A DNA stretch of 64,000 bases from JAUXFS01 sp963772635. Lineage in GTDB: Bacteria; Pseudomonadota; Alphaproteobacteria; Rhodospirillales; Defluviicoccaceae. Below are positions 1 through 8,051 of this stretch, in pieces. Position numbers and translations under genes: made by a program. Numbering within the stretch: the first letter of the stretch is position 1; each line of letters begins with the position of its first letter. Below the pieces are notes generated by a model. That model had not been told where the DNA came from. It ran no database searches and was given only the letters and a program-made list of their open reading frames with translations. The DNA is taken from the NCBI GenBank assembly GCA_963772635.1, contig CAVYYK010000043.1, positions 62,001 through 126,000 on the forward strand. Direction: 5' to 3'.

Positions 1-115
1 GCGTGCCGAACGGGGAGACGGCGGGCACCCATTGGGCCCCTTCCAGCCCCTCGACGTCGTAGATGCCGCTGCCGCCGATGATGCCGATCACCGGCGGCGT
101 GCCCGGTTCCGTCAT
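1..115 (-). CDS. mtnP: S-methyl-5'-thioadenosine phosphorylase, N-terminal part
   Basis: Only the first 38 codons are inside the window; the gene runs off the left edge. Reading leftward from the ATG at 115, the protein has the phosphate-binding start typical of MTA phosphorylases (VIGIIGGSGIYD followed by VEGLEG). The family cleaves methylthioadenosine to adenine and methylthioribose-1-phosphate in cytosolic methionine salvage. It lies 60 bp downstream of pspF on the same strand, but a functional link is not apparent. A purine nucleoside phosphorylase of the same superfamily is the main alternative. Confidence 0.75.
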   Translation of the reverse strand, partial: MTEPGTPPVIGIIGGSGIYDVEGLEGAQWVPAVSPFGT

Positions 116-175
116 GGTCGTGCCCTTTCTCCGATGAGTTGTCGCGGTTCAGTGTTTCAAGTTCCGGTCCGACCT

Positions 176-1210
176 TCAACCATGGCCGGCGGCTTTTTTC
201 AAGAGATCGTGGCGGCGCAGGCGGTTGCGGAACTGGTGATAGCCGAGCCCGAGGCTGCGGGCGGCGGCTTTCTGGTTGTAGCGGGCGGCCGCCAGTGCCC
301 GTTCGAGAAGCTCCCGCTCGAAGCGGCCGACGGCGGCCTCGAAATCGGTGGTCTGGAAGGCGGTGGTCTTGGCGGCGTCGCGCCCGGGTGGTTCCGCCGA
401 CGGCGCCGGCGGCTCGCCCAGCCGGTAAGGAGACTCGAACGGGTCGAACTGCACCGCGGCGACCGGTCTGTCCGGGTCCGGCCATCGATAGACGGCGCGC
501 TCGGCGACGTTCCTGAGCTCGCGCACGTTGCCGGGCCAGGGATAGGTGGCCATTTCGGCGATCGCCGGCTCGGCGAACCCGGGGAACCGCTCCCAGCCCA
601 TGTCGAAAGCCATCGCCCGGGCGAAATGCTCGGCGAGGACCGGCACGTCGTCGGGCCGCGCGCGCAGCGGCGGGACGGTGAGCACGTCGAAGGCGAGCCG
701 GTCGAGGAGGTCGAGGCGAAAGCGTCCGGCGGCGGCCTCGGTCGGCAGGTCGACGTTGGCGGCGGCGATCACCCGGACGTCGCAGCCGATGGTGGCGCTG
801 CTGCCGACCCGCTCGAACTCTCCGTATTCGACCACACGCAGGATCTTCTCCTGGACCGCCGGCGGCGCGTTGGCGATTTCGTCGAGGAACAGGCTGCCGC
901 CGTCGGCCCGCTCGAACCGTCCGGCGCGGCGGCGCACGGCGCCGGTGAAGGCGCCGGCCTCGTGGCCGAACAGCTCGGTCTCGAGCAGGGTCTCGGGCAG
1001 GGCGGCGCAGTTGAGCTTGACCAGCGGCCGCTCCCAGCGCCCGGAGAGGTAGTGCAGGCGGGCGGCGATCAGCTCCTTGCCGGTGCCCCGCTCGCCGATG
1101 ATCAGGATCGGCCGGTCCAGGGGCGCGGCGCGAGACGCCTGCTCCATCAGCTCGAGGAACGGTCGGGACTGGCCGATCAGCGGCGGCAGGTCGGGTGTCG
1201 ATGAAGCCAT
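176..1210 (-). CDS. pspF: Phage shock protein operon activator PspF (sigma-54 enhancer-binding protein)
   Basis: A 344-residue AAA+ activator that remodels sigma-54 RNA polymerase. It lacks an N-terminal receiver domain, as PspF does, so PspA is expected to control it directly. Visible features in order are the Walker A region GERGTGKE near residue 40, the sigma-54 contact loop GAFTGA, Walker B LFLDEI, and a C-terminal Fis-type helix-turn-helix (NQKAAARSLGLGYHQFRNRL). The open frame continues upstream, but ATG 1210 is preferred because the IGQS start of PspF follows about 10 residues later. It is divergent from pspABC, whose sigma-54 promoter lies in the shared 232-bp gap. Confidence 0.9.
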   Translation of the reverse strand: MASSTPDLPPLIGQSRPFLELMEQASRAAPLDRPILIIGERGTGKELIAARLHYLSGRWERPLVKLNCAALPETLLETELFGHEAGAFTGAVRRRAGRFERADGGSLFLDEIANAPPAVQEKILRVVEYGEFERVGSSATIGCDVRVIAAANVDLPTEAAAGRFRLDLLDRLAFDVLTVPPLRARPDDVPVLAEHFARAMAFDMGWERFPGFAEPAIAEMATYPWPGNVRELRNVAERAVYRWPDPDRPVAAVQFDPFESPYRLGEPPAPSAEPPGRDAAKTTAFQTTDFEAAVGRFERELLERALAAARYNQKAAARSLGLGYHQFRNRLRRHDLLKKAAGHG

Positions 1211-1352
1211 GCAATGTAACGAAATTTGATACTTAATAGTGAAATATAATAAATAGTAACTTTTTGTGCAACAAGCCGATTGGCGTCGTGGGATCGCCAA
1301 AGGCGTCATTTTTCAGCTCTGTTTCAATATGTTAGCGAAAAATTCGATGGGT

Positions 1353-1368
1353 TGGCACGGGATGTGCT
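1353..1368 (+). promoter_or_regulatory. Sigma-54 (-24/-12) promoter of pspABC
   Basis: TGGCACGGGATGTGCT matches the sigma-54 consensus TGGCAC-N5-TTGC, with GG and GC spaced by exactly 10 bases. It lies about 75 bp upstream of pspA and downstream of the divergent pspF. The AT-rich stretch at about 1211-1265 is a plausible place for PspF enhancer sites, but I cannot define them. Confidence 0.85.
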
Positions 1369-1442
1369 TTTAGGTGGTCAGGAGTGGCGGCCGGCCATCG
1401 GCCCGAGGCCGCCATCAAGGACACCGAAGGAGGTTGAGGATC

Positions 1443-2126
1443 ATGGGTATCTTTTCGCGGCTTACCGACATCATCAATTCCAATATCAATGCGATCCTCG
1501 ATCGCGCCGAGGATCCGGAGAAGATCATTCGGCTGATCATCCAGGAGATGGAGGAGACCCTGGTCGAGGTCCGGGCCACCGCCGCCAAGACGATCGCCGA
1601 GCGCAAGGAGGCCGAGCGCCGGCACCGGCGTTATCGGGAAGCCCAGGCGGAATGGGACCGCAAGGCCGAATTGGCGCTGCGCAAGGGCCGCGAGGATCTG
1701 TCGAAGGCGGCGTTGATCGAAAAGGCCAAGCTGGCCGAGGCGGCGAGGGCGCTCGAAGAGGAGCGCGACGCGCTCGACGCGGCGTTGGCCCATGGCGACA
1801 CCGACATCGCCAAGCTGGAAACCAAGCTGCGCGAGACCAAGGCCAAGCAGAAGGCGATGCAGGCGCGCCACGAGACGGCGTCCAACCGGTTGCGCACCCG
1901 CCGGCAAATCCACGACCCCAGGGTCGAGGACGCGCTCACCCGGTTCGAGCATGTCGAACGGCGGATCGAGCGAACCGAGGGCCAGGTCGAGGCCTACGAC
2001 ATGGGTCGCCCGAAGACGCTGCACGACGAGTTCGCCGAACTGGAGACGGACGCGGCGATCGAGGACGAGCTGGCGGCGTTGAAGGCGCGGATCGCCAAGG
2101 GCGATACTCCAGCCGAGTCCAAGTGA
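1443..2126 (+). CDS. pspA: Phage shock protein A
   Basis: A 227-residue protein of the PspA/IM30 (ESCRT-III-like) family. It binds stressed inner membrane and also holds PspF inactive. The amphipathic N-terminus (MGIFSRLTDIINSNINAILD) is followed by the family's EDPEKIIRLIIQEME stretch, and the rest is long charged coiled coil. The start at ATG 1443 follows an excellent AGGAGG ribosome site (AAGGAGGTTGAGGATC); upstream in-frame codons lack this. It is first in the pspABC operon, driven by the sigma-54 promoter upstream. Confidence 0.93.
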   Translation: MGIFSRLTDIINSNINAILDRAEDPEKIIRLIIQEMEETLVEVRATAAKTIAERKEAERRHRRYREAQAEWDRKAELALRKGREDLSKAALIEKAKLAEAARALEEERDALDAALAHGDTDIAKLETKLRETKAKQKAMQARHETASNRLRTRRQIHDPRVEDALTRFEHVERRIERTEGQVEAYDMGRPKTLHDEFAELETDAAIEDELAALKARIAKGDTPAESK

Positions 2127-2149
2127 GCTGCGAAAGGAGCGCCCGATAG

Positions 2150-2377
2150 ATGATCGATTTCTTGCACGTTCCGCTGGTCATATTCCTGCTGATCGTCGCC
2201 CCGGTGTGGATCATCAGCCACTACGTCACCCGGTGGCGGACCGCCAAGACCCTGTCGGCGGAGGACGAGAAGATGCTCGCCGAGTTGTGGGAGCTGGCGC
2301 CGAAGCTGGAGACCCGGATCAACACCCTGGAGCGGATTCTCGATGCCGACGTGCCCGACTGGAGGAAGCAGATATGA
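2150..2377 (+). CDS. pspB: Phage shock protein B
   Basis: A 75-residue membrane protein. It has one N-terminal transmembrane helix (about residues 5-24, VPLVIFLLIVAPVWIISHY), then a charged cytoplasmic helix with the EDEKMLAELWELA pattern of PspB. In characterised systems PspB works with PspC to sense envelope stress and recruit PspA. It starts 23 bp after pspA and its stop overlaps the pspC start (ATGA), indicating translational coupling. Confidence 0.9.
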   Translation: MIDFLHVPLVIFLLIVAPVWIISHYVTRWRTAKTLSAEDEKMLAELWELAPKLETRINTLERILDADVPDWRKQI

Positions 2378-2772
2378 TCTGGAACACCGAACCGAACGAC
2401 CGACCGAGCCCGAGCCGGCTCTACCGCAACCGCCGCGACGGGATGATCCTCGGCGTCTGCGCCGGTATCGCCGACTACTTCGGGGTCCAGCGCTGGGTGG
2501 TGCGGGTGCTGTGGGTGGGCGGGCTGCTGATGTTTCCGCCGCCGACGATCATCGGCTATTTCCTGCTCGCGATGCTGCTCCCCAAGATGCCGGAGCACCT
2601 CTACGAGAACAAGGACGAGGAGCACTTCTGGCGCGACGTCCGCGTCGATCCGGCGCGCAAGTTCTCCGAGCTCCGCCACAAATTCCGTGAGCAGGAACAG
2701 AGGTTGCGCGGGATTGAAGCCTACGTCACCTCCGAAGCCTACCGCGTCCACCGCGAGATCAACGATCTGTAG
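2374..2772 (+). CDS. pspC: Phage shock protein C (PspC domain)
   Basis: A 132-residue protein whose PspC domain begins after a short leader: LYRNRRDGMILGVCAGIADYF, then a transmembrane helix around residues 45-68. The C-terminal half is charged helix (KFSELRHKFREQEQRLRGIEAY), as in PspC. It is an inner-membrane stress sensor partnering PspB. The start is fixed by the ATGA overlap with pspB at 2374-2377. It is last in the operon and converges with acr3. Confidence 0.9.
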   Translation: MIWNTEPNDRPSPSRLYRNRRDGMILGVCAGIADYFGVQRWVVRVLWVGGLLMFPPPTIIGYFLLAMLLPKMPEHLYENKDEEHFWRDVRVDPARKFSELRHKFREQEQRLRGIEAYVTSEAYRVHREINDL

Positions 2773-2785
2773 AAATGAGCAGCTT

Positions 2786-2814
2786 CGGGCGGCGGGGGAG
2801 ACTCACGCCGCCCG
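2786..2814. terminator. Possible hairpin between convergent pspC and acr3
   Basis: CGGGCGGCG (2786-2794) and CGCCGCCCG (2806-2814) form a perfect 9-bp stem with an 11-nt loop. It sits exactly where pspC (plus) and acr3 (minus) converge, with one arm inside the last acr3 codons. There is no T-run on either side, so an intrinsic terminator is only a possibility. Confidence 0.35.
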
Positions 2815-3891
2815 TTCGTACCAGGTCTTGGTGGCCATGGTGATGCGGACGACCGACAGCATGACCGGCACCTCGACGAGGACGCCGACGACGGTGGCGA
2901 GGGCGGCGCCGGAGTCGAAGCCGAACAGGACGATGGCGGTGGCGACCGCCAGCTCGAAGAAGTTGGAGGCGCCGATCAGCGCCGAAGGCGCGGCGACACA
3001 ATGGGCGACGCCGAACCGGCGGTTGAGCAGGTAGGCCAGCCCCGAGTTGAAATAGACCTGGATCAGGATCGGGATGGCGAGCAGGAGGATGACCAGCGGC
3101 TGGCGCAGGATCTGCTCGCCCTGGAAGCCGAACAGGAGAACCAGGGTGGCGAGCAGCGCCACCAGCGAGACCGGAGACAGCCTGGCGAGGGTCCGCCGCA
3201 ACGCCTCCTCGCCGCGTCGGAGCAGGGCGCGGCGCCAAAGCTGGGCGACGATCACCGGGATGACGATGAACAGCACCACCGAGATCACCAGGGTGTCCCA
3301 TGGCACGACGATCGACGACAGCCCGAGCAGCAGGGCGACGATCGGCGCGAAGGCGAACACCATGATGGTGTCGTTGAGCGCCACCTGGCTGAGGGTGAAG
3401 TGGGGCTCGCCGTCGCAGAGATTGGACCAGACGAACACCATCGCCGTGCATGGCGCGGCGGCGAGGATGATCAGCCCGGCGATGTAGCTTTCGATCTGGT
3501 CGGCCGGCAGCCACGGGCGGAACAGTCCGCCGATGAACAGCCAGCCGAGCAGCGCCATCGAGAACGGCTTCACCGCCCAGTTGATGAACAGCGTCACGCC
3601 GATGCCGCGCCAGTGCTCCTTGACCCGGTGCAGGGCGCCGACGTCGATCTTGAGCAGCATCGGGATGATCATCAGCCAGATCAGCACCGCCACCGGCAGA
3701 TTGACCTGGGCGAACTCGGCGCCGCCGATGACCTGGAACGGCCCCGGGAACCAGTGGCCGAGGGCGATGCCGGCGACGATGCACAACGCCACCCACACCG
3801 ACAGATAGCGCTCGAAGATGCCGAGCCCGGCTCTTGCCGCCTTGTTTTCCCGCGCGGCTCCGGGGGAGGTGGTCATCTCCTTGACGGTCAT
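2803..3891 (-). CDS. acr3: Arsenite efflux permease, ACR3 family
   Basis: A 362-residue inner-membrane arsenite exporter with about ten hydrophobic helices. Family marks include the CTAMVFVWSNLCDG segment with its conserved Cys and the later LIGASNFFELAVA helix. The start at ATG 3891 has a GGAG ribosome site 10 bases upstream. The reading frame runs without a stop into the arsC C-terminus, giving an apparent ArsC-Acr3 fusion. That is an artefact of two frameshifts in arsC, whose own stop is at 3912-3914. It is third in the arsR-arsC-acr3 operon and expels the arsenite made by ArsC. Confidence 0.92.
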   Translation of the reverse strand: MTVKEMTTSPGAARENKAARAGLGIFERYLSVWVALCIVAGIALGHWFPGPFQVIGGAEFAQVNLPVAVLIWLMIIPMLLKIDVGALHRVKEHWRGIGVTLFINWAVKPFSMALLGWLFIGGLFRPWLPADQIESYIAGLIILAAAPCTAMVFVWSNLCDGEPHFTLSQVALNDTIMVFAFAPIVALLLGLSSIVVPWDTLVISVVLFIVIPVIVAQLWRRALLRRGEEALRRTLARLSPVSLVALLATLVLLFGFQGEQILRQPLVILLLAIPILIQVYFNSGLAYLLNRRFGVAHCVAAPSALIGASNFFELAVATAIVLFGFDSGAALATVVGVLVEVPVMLSVVRITMATKTWYERAA

Positions 3892-3911
3892 GATGTTGGT
3901 GCTCCGTTCGG

Positions 3912-4447
3912 CTATTCCGCCGCGCTGCTCGTCGAACCCTCGGCGCCGCCGATGGCGTCGAGCCGCTTCTGCAGGGTCGAGCCGGTCGAGCGATGCCAGC
4001 GGCAGATTGGTGAAGATGCCGATCCGCCGCTCCAGCATCCGGTAGGCGTCGGCGAACGCGGCGGCGATTTCCGCGTCGGTCCCCTCGACCGCGGCCGGAT
4101 CGGGAATCCCCCAGTGGGCGGTCATCGGCTGGCCCGGCCAGATGGGACAGACCTCGCCGGCGGCGTTGTCGCAGACGGTGAAGACGAAATCGAGCCCCGG
4201 CGCGCCCGGCGCCGCGAACTCGTCCCACGATTTCGAGCGGAGACCGTCGGTCGGATAATTCAGCCGGTTCAGCAGCGCGATGGCGTGGGGATTGACCCGT
4301 CCGGTCGGATGGCTGCCGGCGCTGAACGCCTTGAACCGGCCGGCGCCGAGCACGGTTGAGGATGCTCTCGGCGAGGACGCTGCGCGCCGAGTTGCCGGTG
4401 CACAGGAAAAGCACGTTGTAGACGGTGTCGCGCGCCCGTTCGGCCAT
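3912..4447 (-). CDS. arsC: Arsenate reductase (LMW phosphatase type), two frameshifts
   Basis: The N-terminus YNVLFLCTGNSARSVLAES carries the P-loop CTGNSARS with the nucleophilic Cys. After one extra base near 4352 the reading continues as GAGRFKAFSAGSHPTGRVNP and later FTVCDNAAGEVCPIWPGQP. A second extra base, in the G-run near 3974, restores the expected ending LQKRLDAIGGAEGSTSSAAE and a TAG at 3912. Removing both bases gives a 177-residue protein of normal length. It reduces arsenate to arsenite for Acr3. It begins 12 bp after arsR with the ribosome site GAGGGAGAA. Confidence 0.85.
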
Positions 4448-4459
4448 GGTTATTCTCCC

Positions 4460-4796
4460 TCAGCTGTTGCAAACGCGGGTCGCACCGACGAGGTCGCCGC
4501 ACAGATCCGGGTGGCCCTGGCAGCAGTCCTCGGTCAGGAACGAAAGCAGCCGCCGGGTGCCTTCCAGGTCGACGGCATAGAAGATCCGCCGCTCGACCCG
4601 CCACGACCGCAGCAGATCCGCGCGCTCCAGATGGGCGAGGTGATGCGACAACGTCGACGGCGGAACCCCGATGCGCTCGGCGATCTCTCCCGCCGGCAGC
4701 CCGCTGGGCCCCCGCTGGACGAGCAGCCGGAACACCCTCAGCCGGTGTTCCTGGGCAAGGGCGGCAGAAGGCGGCGACGGCAGCTGTTTCTTCCAT
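4460..4796 (-). CDS. arsR: ArsR-type arsenic-responsive repressor, one frameshift
   Basis: A winged-helix repressor of about 111 residues. The DNA-recognition helix reads PPSTLSHHLAHLERADLL, and the C-terminus has a vicinal pair EDCCQGHPDLC that may bind As(III). The N-terminus MEETAAVAAF begins at ATG 4796 and joins AALAQEHRLRVFRLL if one extra base near 4766 is removed; this matches the family. The start codon lies inside the palindromic operator and has no Shine-Dalgarno sequence, and the promoter position predicts a leaderless mRNA. It is first in arsR-arsC-acr3. Confidence 0.85.
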
Positions 4797-4822
4797 ATTT
4801 CGACAATAGTCGAAATATGGAA
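4791..4822. promoter_or_regulatory. ArsR operator: perfect 14-bp inverted repeat
   Basis: TTCCATATTTCGAC and GTCGAAATATGGAA are perfect inverted copies separated by AATA. The palindrome covers the -10 region, the predicted transcription start and the arsR start codon. Repressor binding here would block the arsR-arsC-acr3 promoter, giving autoregulation. Confidence 0.85.
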
Positions 4823-4832
4823 CGGCGTGCAA
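4803..4832 (-). promoter_or_regulatory. Sigma-70-type promoter of the ars operon, predicted leaderless
   Basis: On the minus strand, TTGCAC (4827-4832) is followed after 18 nt by TATTGT (4803-4808). Six nt then separate the -10 box from the A of the arsR ATG (4796). That spacing puts transcription start on the start codon itself. Confidence 0.6.
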
Positions 4833-4855
4833 GATGGTCGAGGACCGCGTCAGCC

Positions 4856-4898
4856 AAAAAAAGACCGGGGCGGCATCCGGACGACGCCGTCCCCGATC
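4856..4898 (-). terminator. Rho-independent terminator of eno
   Basis: On the minus strand, CGGGGACGGCGTC and GCCGCCCCG form a GC-rich stem with a bulge, followed by a run of seven T (4862-4856). It lies just after the eno stop and before the ars promoter, separating the two units. Confidence 0.75.
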
Positions 4899-4918
4899 GG
4901 TTTCCGACAGTCGGCCTC

Positions 4919-6194
4919 CTAGGCGCAGCGGGTTGCCGAACACGGCGGCGTCGCCGAGTTCGCGCTCGATCTCCAGCAGCCGGTTGTACTTGGCGATCCG
5001 CTCGCTGCGGCTGGCCGAACCGCTCTTGATCTGGCCGCCGCCCATGGCCACGGCGAAATCGGCCATGAACGCGTCCTCGGTCTCGCCGGAGCGATGGGAG
5101 ATGACGAAGCCCCAGCCGGCCTTGCGGCACATATCGATCGCCTCGATGGTCTCGGTGACGGTGCCGATCTGGTTGAGCTTGATCAGCACCGCGTTGGTCG
5201 AACCCTCGGCGATGCCGCGTTTGATGAATTTGGTGTTGGTGACGTAGAGGTCGTCGCCGACGATCTGGATCTTGCCGCCCAGCGCCGCGGTGTGCTCGCG
5301 GAACCCCGCCCAGTCGTTTTCGTCGAGGCCGTCCTCGATCGAGACGATCGGGTAGCGGTCGATCCAGCCGCGATAGAGCTCGGTCATCTCGGCGCTGGTC
5401 TTGCGGCCCTGGCCGGATTTCGACAAATCGTAGGCGCCGCCCTCGTAGAACGAGCTGGCGGCGGGATCGAGGGCGATGGCGACGTCCTTGCCCGGGGTGT
5501 AGCCGGCGGCCTCGATCGCCTCGACGATCACCTCGCAGGCCTCGTCGTTGCTCTTGAGATTGGGGGCGAAACCGCCCTCGTCGCCGACGCCGGTGGCGTA
5601 TCCCCGCTTCTTGAGGATGCCGCTGAGGGCGTGAAAGGTCTCGGCGCCGTAGCGCAACGCCTCGGCGAAGCTGGGAGCGCCGATCGGCATCGCCATGAAT
5701 TCCTGCAGATCGACGCTGTTGTCGGCGTGCTTGCCGCCGTTGATGATGTTCATCTGCGGCACCGGCAGGCGCCGCGCGCCGACGCCGCCGAGATAGGCGT
5801 AGAGCGGCAGGTTCATCGCTTCCGACGCCGCCCTGGCGACGGCCATGGAGACGCCGAGAATGGCGTTGGCGCCGAGCTTGGATTTGGTCGGCGTGCCGTC
5901 GAGATCGATCATCATCAGATCGATCTGGCCCTGCCGGGTCGGGTCGAGACCGAGGACGGCGGGAGCGATCTGGTCGTTGACGTTGGCGACGGCCTTGAGG
6001 GTGCCCTTGCCGCCGTAGCGGCCCTTGTCGCCGTCGCGCAGCTCGACCGCCTCGTTTTCCCCGGTGGACGCCCCCGACGGCACCGACGCCGAGGTGCAAA
6101 CGCCGCAATCCAGCTCGACGTGCACGCGCACCGTCGGATTGCCGCGAGAATCGAGAATTTCCTGGGCCCGAACGGACGTGATCTTGTGGCTCAT
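4919..6194 (-). CDS. eno: Enolase (phosphopyruvate hydratase), C-terminal frameshift
   Basis: A glycolytic enzyme converting 2-phosphoglycerate to phosphoenolpyruvate. The N-terminus has EILDSRGNPTVRVHVEL and the SGASTGENEAVELRDGD loop. Metal ligands lie in SIEDGLDENDW and VGDDLYVTN; the catalytic Lys is in VLIKLNQIGT, with VISHRSGETED after it. The frame misses its natural stop because of one extra base near 4923. Removing it ends the protein at FGNPLR followed by TAG 4919-4921, giving the normal 424 residues. Without correction the frame runs on into arsR and arsC, a false three-gene ORF. Confidence 0.95.
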
Positions 6195-6458
6195 GACTCT
6201 TTCCTTCCCCTATCGATGTTCGTGACGAGTTGGCCGAGATCGTTACGAAGCGCTTGCACGTCCGCAACCGCTCGGTTCAGCCGTCGGATTTCGGCCGCGA
6301 CGTGCTCCGAATGCTCCTGTCGCTTGCGATAGGCGGTCCGAATGGCGCCGTGGGTCGCGCCGATGGTCTCGGCGAAACGACGATCCAGATTAGCGCCAAA
6401 TTCGCGAAAAGTCGCTTCCAGACTCCGGCGATTCGTTCTTCGATCGCAATTTACCGGA

Positions 6459-6692
6459 TCAGCCGAGCAGCGCCTTGATTTGGTCGGCGGTCATCACCTT
6501 GCCCGAGGACTTGACAACTCCATCGACCATCAGCGCCGGGGTCATCAGGACGCCGGCGTCGATGATCGCGTTTTGGTCGGTGACCTTCTCGACGCTGTAG
6601 TCGAGAGCCAATTCCTTCGCGGCGGTCTCCGCATTTTCGGCGAGCTTGACGCACTTGGCGCAGCCGCTTCCAAGGATCTTGATGTCAACCAT
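6459..6692 (-). CDS. Small thioredoxin-fold protein (redox-active disulfide type)
   Basis: 77 residues with a single thioredoxin-like fold. The active-site motif CAKC sits at residues 11-14, after a short first strand (MVDIKILGSG), and a cis-Pro segment MTPALMVDG follows. Such mini-thioredoxins are often encoded beside permeases of the DUF318/ArsP group and ArsR regulators, as here, and may serve thiol chemistry of a metal or metalloid. It is third in an ArsR-permease-thioredoxin unit, 12 bp after the permease. The exact substrate is unknown. Confidence 0.8.
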   Translation of the reverse strand: MVDIKILGSGCAKCVKLAENAETAAKELALDYSVEKVTDQNAIIDAGVLMTPALMVDGVVKSSGKVMTADQIKALLG

Positions 6693-6704
6693 AGCAAATC
6701 TCCT

Positions 6705-8051
6705 TTAACCCCAGAACGTACCAAAGATCAGGCCCGAGATGGTCGCCATGACCACCACCAGCGCCACGTAGACGAGAGTCTTCTCGGTCCCCAGGATGCC
6801 GCGGATGACCAGCATGTTCGGCAGCGAAAGCGCCGGTCCGGCAAGAAGCAGCGCCAAGGCCGGGCCCTTGCCCATGCCGGCGCCCAGCAAGGCCTGTATG
6901 ATCGGGATCTCCGTCAGGGTGGCGAAATACATCAGCGCGCCGACGACCGATGCAAAAGCGTTGGCGGCCAACGAGTTGCCGCCGACGGCCGCCGCCACCC
7001 ACTCCGACGGAATAACGCCTTGATGTCCCGGTCGGCCGAGCATGAAGCCGGCGACCAGGATGCCCACCAACAGCAACGGCAGGATCAGTTTGGCGAAGCC
7101 CCAGCTCTGCTCGAACCACTCCTGTCCTTCACCGGGCTGCCGCGCGGCGAGCGCCGCGACCCCAACGATCCCCGCCGCGAACGGGACCTGCGGATGCTCG
7201 GGCACGGCGACGGCAAGCGCCGCCACTCCGGCCGCCAGCATCAGGGTGTATCGCCAGTCCCAGTCGAAGCGAACCACCAGAACCAGGGCGAAGACGGCCG
7301 CGAGGGCCGCGGTCACCGGCCATTTCCATTCGTAGACCGCGCGCCAAACCGCGCTGTCCTCGGCCGAGGCTTGCGCCCAGTTGGCGAACACCAGGATGCC
7401 GATCATCAGGGCGAAGAACAAAACTGTATCGGCGGTCGACCGGCCGCCCTCTTCCGGAAGCGCGAGAGGTCCGCTCCGCGCTGCCGCCGTTTCCGCTTCC
7501 TCGCGACGATAAAGCAGGTGCATGGCGACGCCGATCACCACCGCGAAAAGGATGGCGCCGACGGCACGGGCGAGTCCAAGTTCGGCACCGAGGATCTTGG
7601 CGGTGAGGATGATCGCCAGCACGTTGATGGCGGGGCCGGAGTAGAGGAAGGCGATCGCGGGGCCGAGACCGGCACCCCGCTTGTAAAGGCCGCCGAACAG
7701 CGGCAGTACGGTGCAGGAACACACGGCGAGAATCGTTCCGGAAACGGAGGCCACGCCGTAGGCGACGATCTTGTTGGCGTCGGCGCCGAGATGCTTGATG
7801 ACCGCGCCCTGGCTTACGAACACCGCCATCGCGCCGGCGATGAGGAACGCCGGAAGCAGACAGAGAACCACATGCTCCCGGGCGTACCATTGCATGAGCG
7901 CCAGGGCCTCATGAACCGCACCGTCGAAGCGCGGCACTCCCACCGGCATCCACAGGGCCGCCAAAAACACGGCGGTCAGCGCGAGCAGGATTCGACCTTC
8001 GGTCTTCCAGTCAATAGGCACGGGTGACTGCCTCCCATGCCCGCTGTCCAT
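6705..8051 (-). CDS. Permease of the DUF318/ArsP-like family
   Basis: A 448-residue multi-spanning membrane protein with two homologous halves. The first half has the CSCTVLPLFGGLYKRGAGLGPA segment and a SGPAINVLAI helix; the second has the matching TLTEIPIIQALLGAGMGKGPALALLLAGPALSLP. The Cys-Ser-Cys motif suggests metal or metalloid handling. Related permeases export organoarsenicals or heavy metals, but the substrate cannot be assigned here. The start at ATG 8051 overlaps the end of the upstream ArsR gene by 76 bp. Confidence 0.8.
   Translation of the reverse strand: MDSGHGRQSPVPIDWKTEGRILLALTAVFLAALWMPVGVPRFDGAVHEALALMQWYAREHVVLCLLPAFLIAGAMAVFVSQGAVIKHLGADANKIVAYGVASVSGTILAVCSCTVLPLFGGLYKRGAGLGPAIAFLYSGPAINVLAIILTAKILGAELGLARAVGAILFAVVIGVAMHLLYRREEAETAAARSGPLALPEEGGRSTADTVLFFALMIGILVFANWAQASAEDSAVWRAVYEWKWPVTAALAAVFALVLVVRFDWDWRYTLMLAAGVAALAVAVPEHPQVPFAAGIVGVAALAARQPGEGQEWFEQSWGFAKLILPLLLVGILVAGFMLGRPGHQGVIPSEWVAAAVGGNSLAANAFASVVGALMYFATLTEIPIIQALLGAGMGKGPALALLLAGPALSLPNMLVIRGILGTEKTLVYVALVVVMATISGLIFGTFWG

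Noticed and set aside
4269..6194. Single ORF combining Eno, ArsR and ArsC
   Set aside because: It results from an extra base at the eno stop and shifts in arsR and arsC. A terminator and a promoter lie between eno and arsR.
6195..6458. An 80-codon helical open frame between eno and the thioredoxin-like gene (minus strand)
   Set aside because: No plausible start codon or ribosome site; the predicted peptide matches no known family. Left as non-coding.
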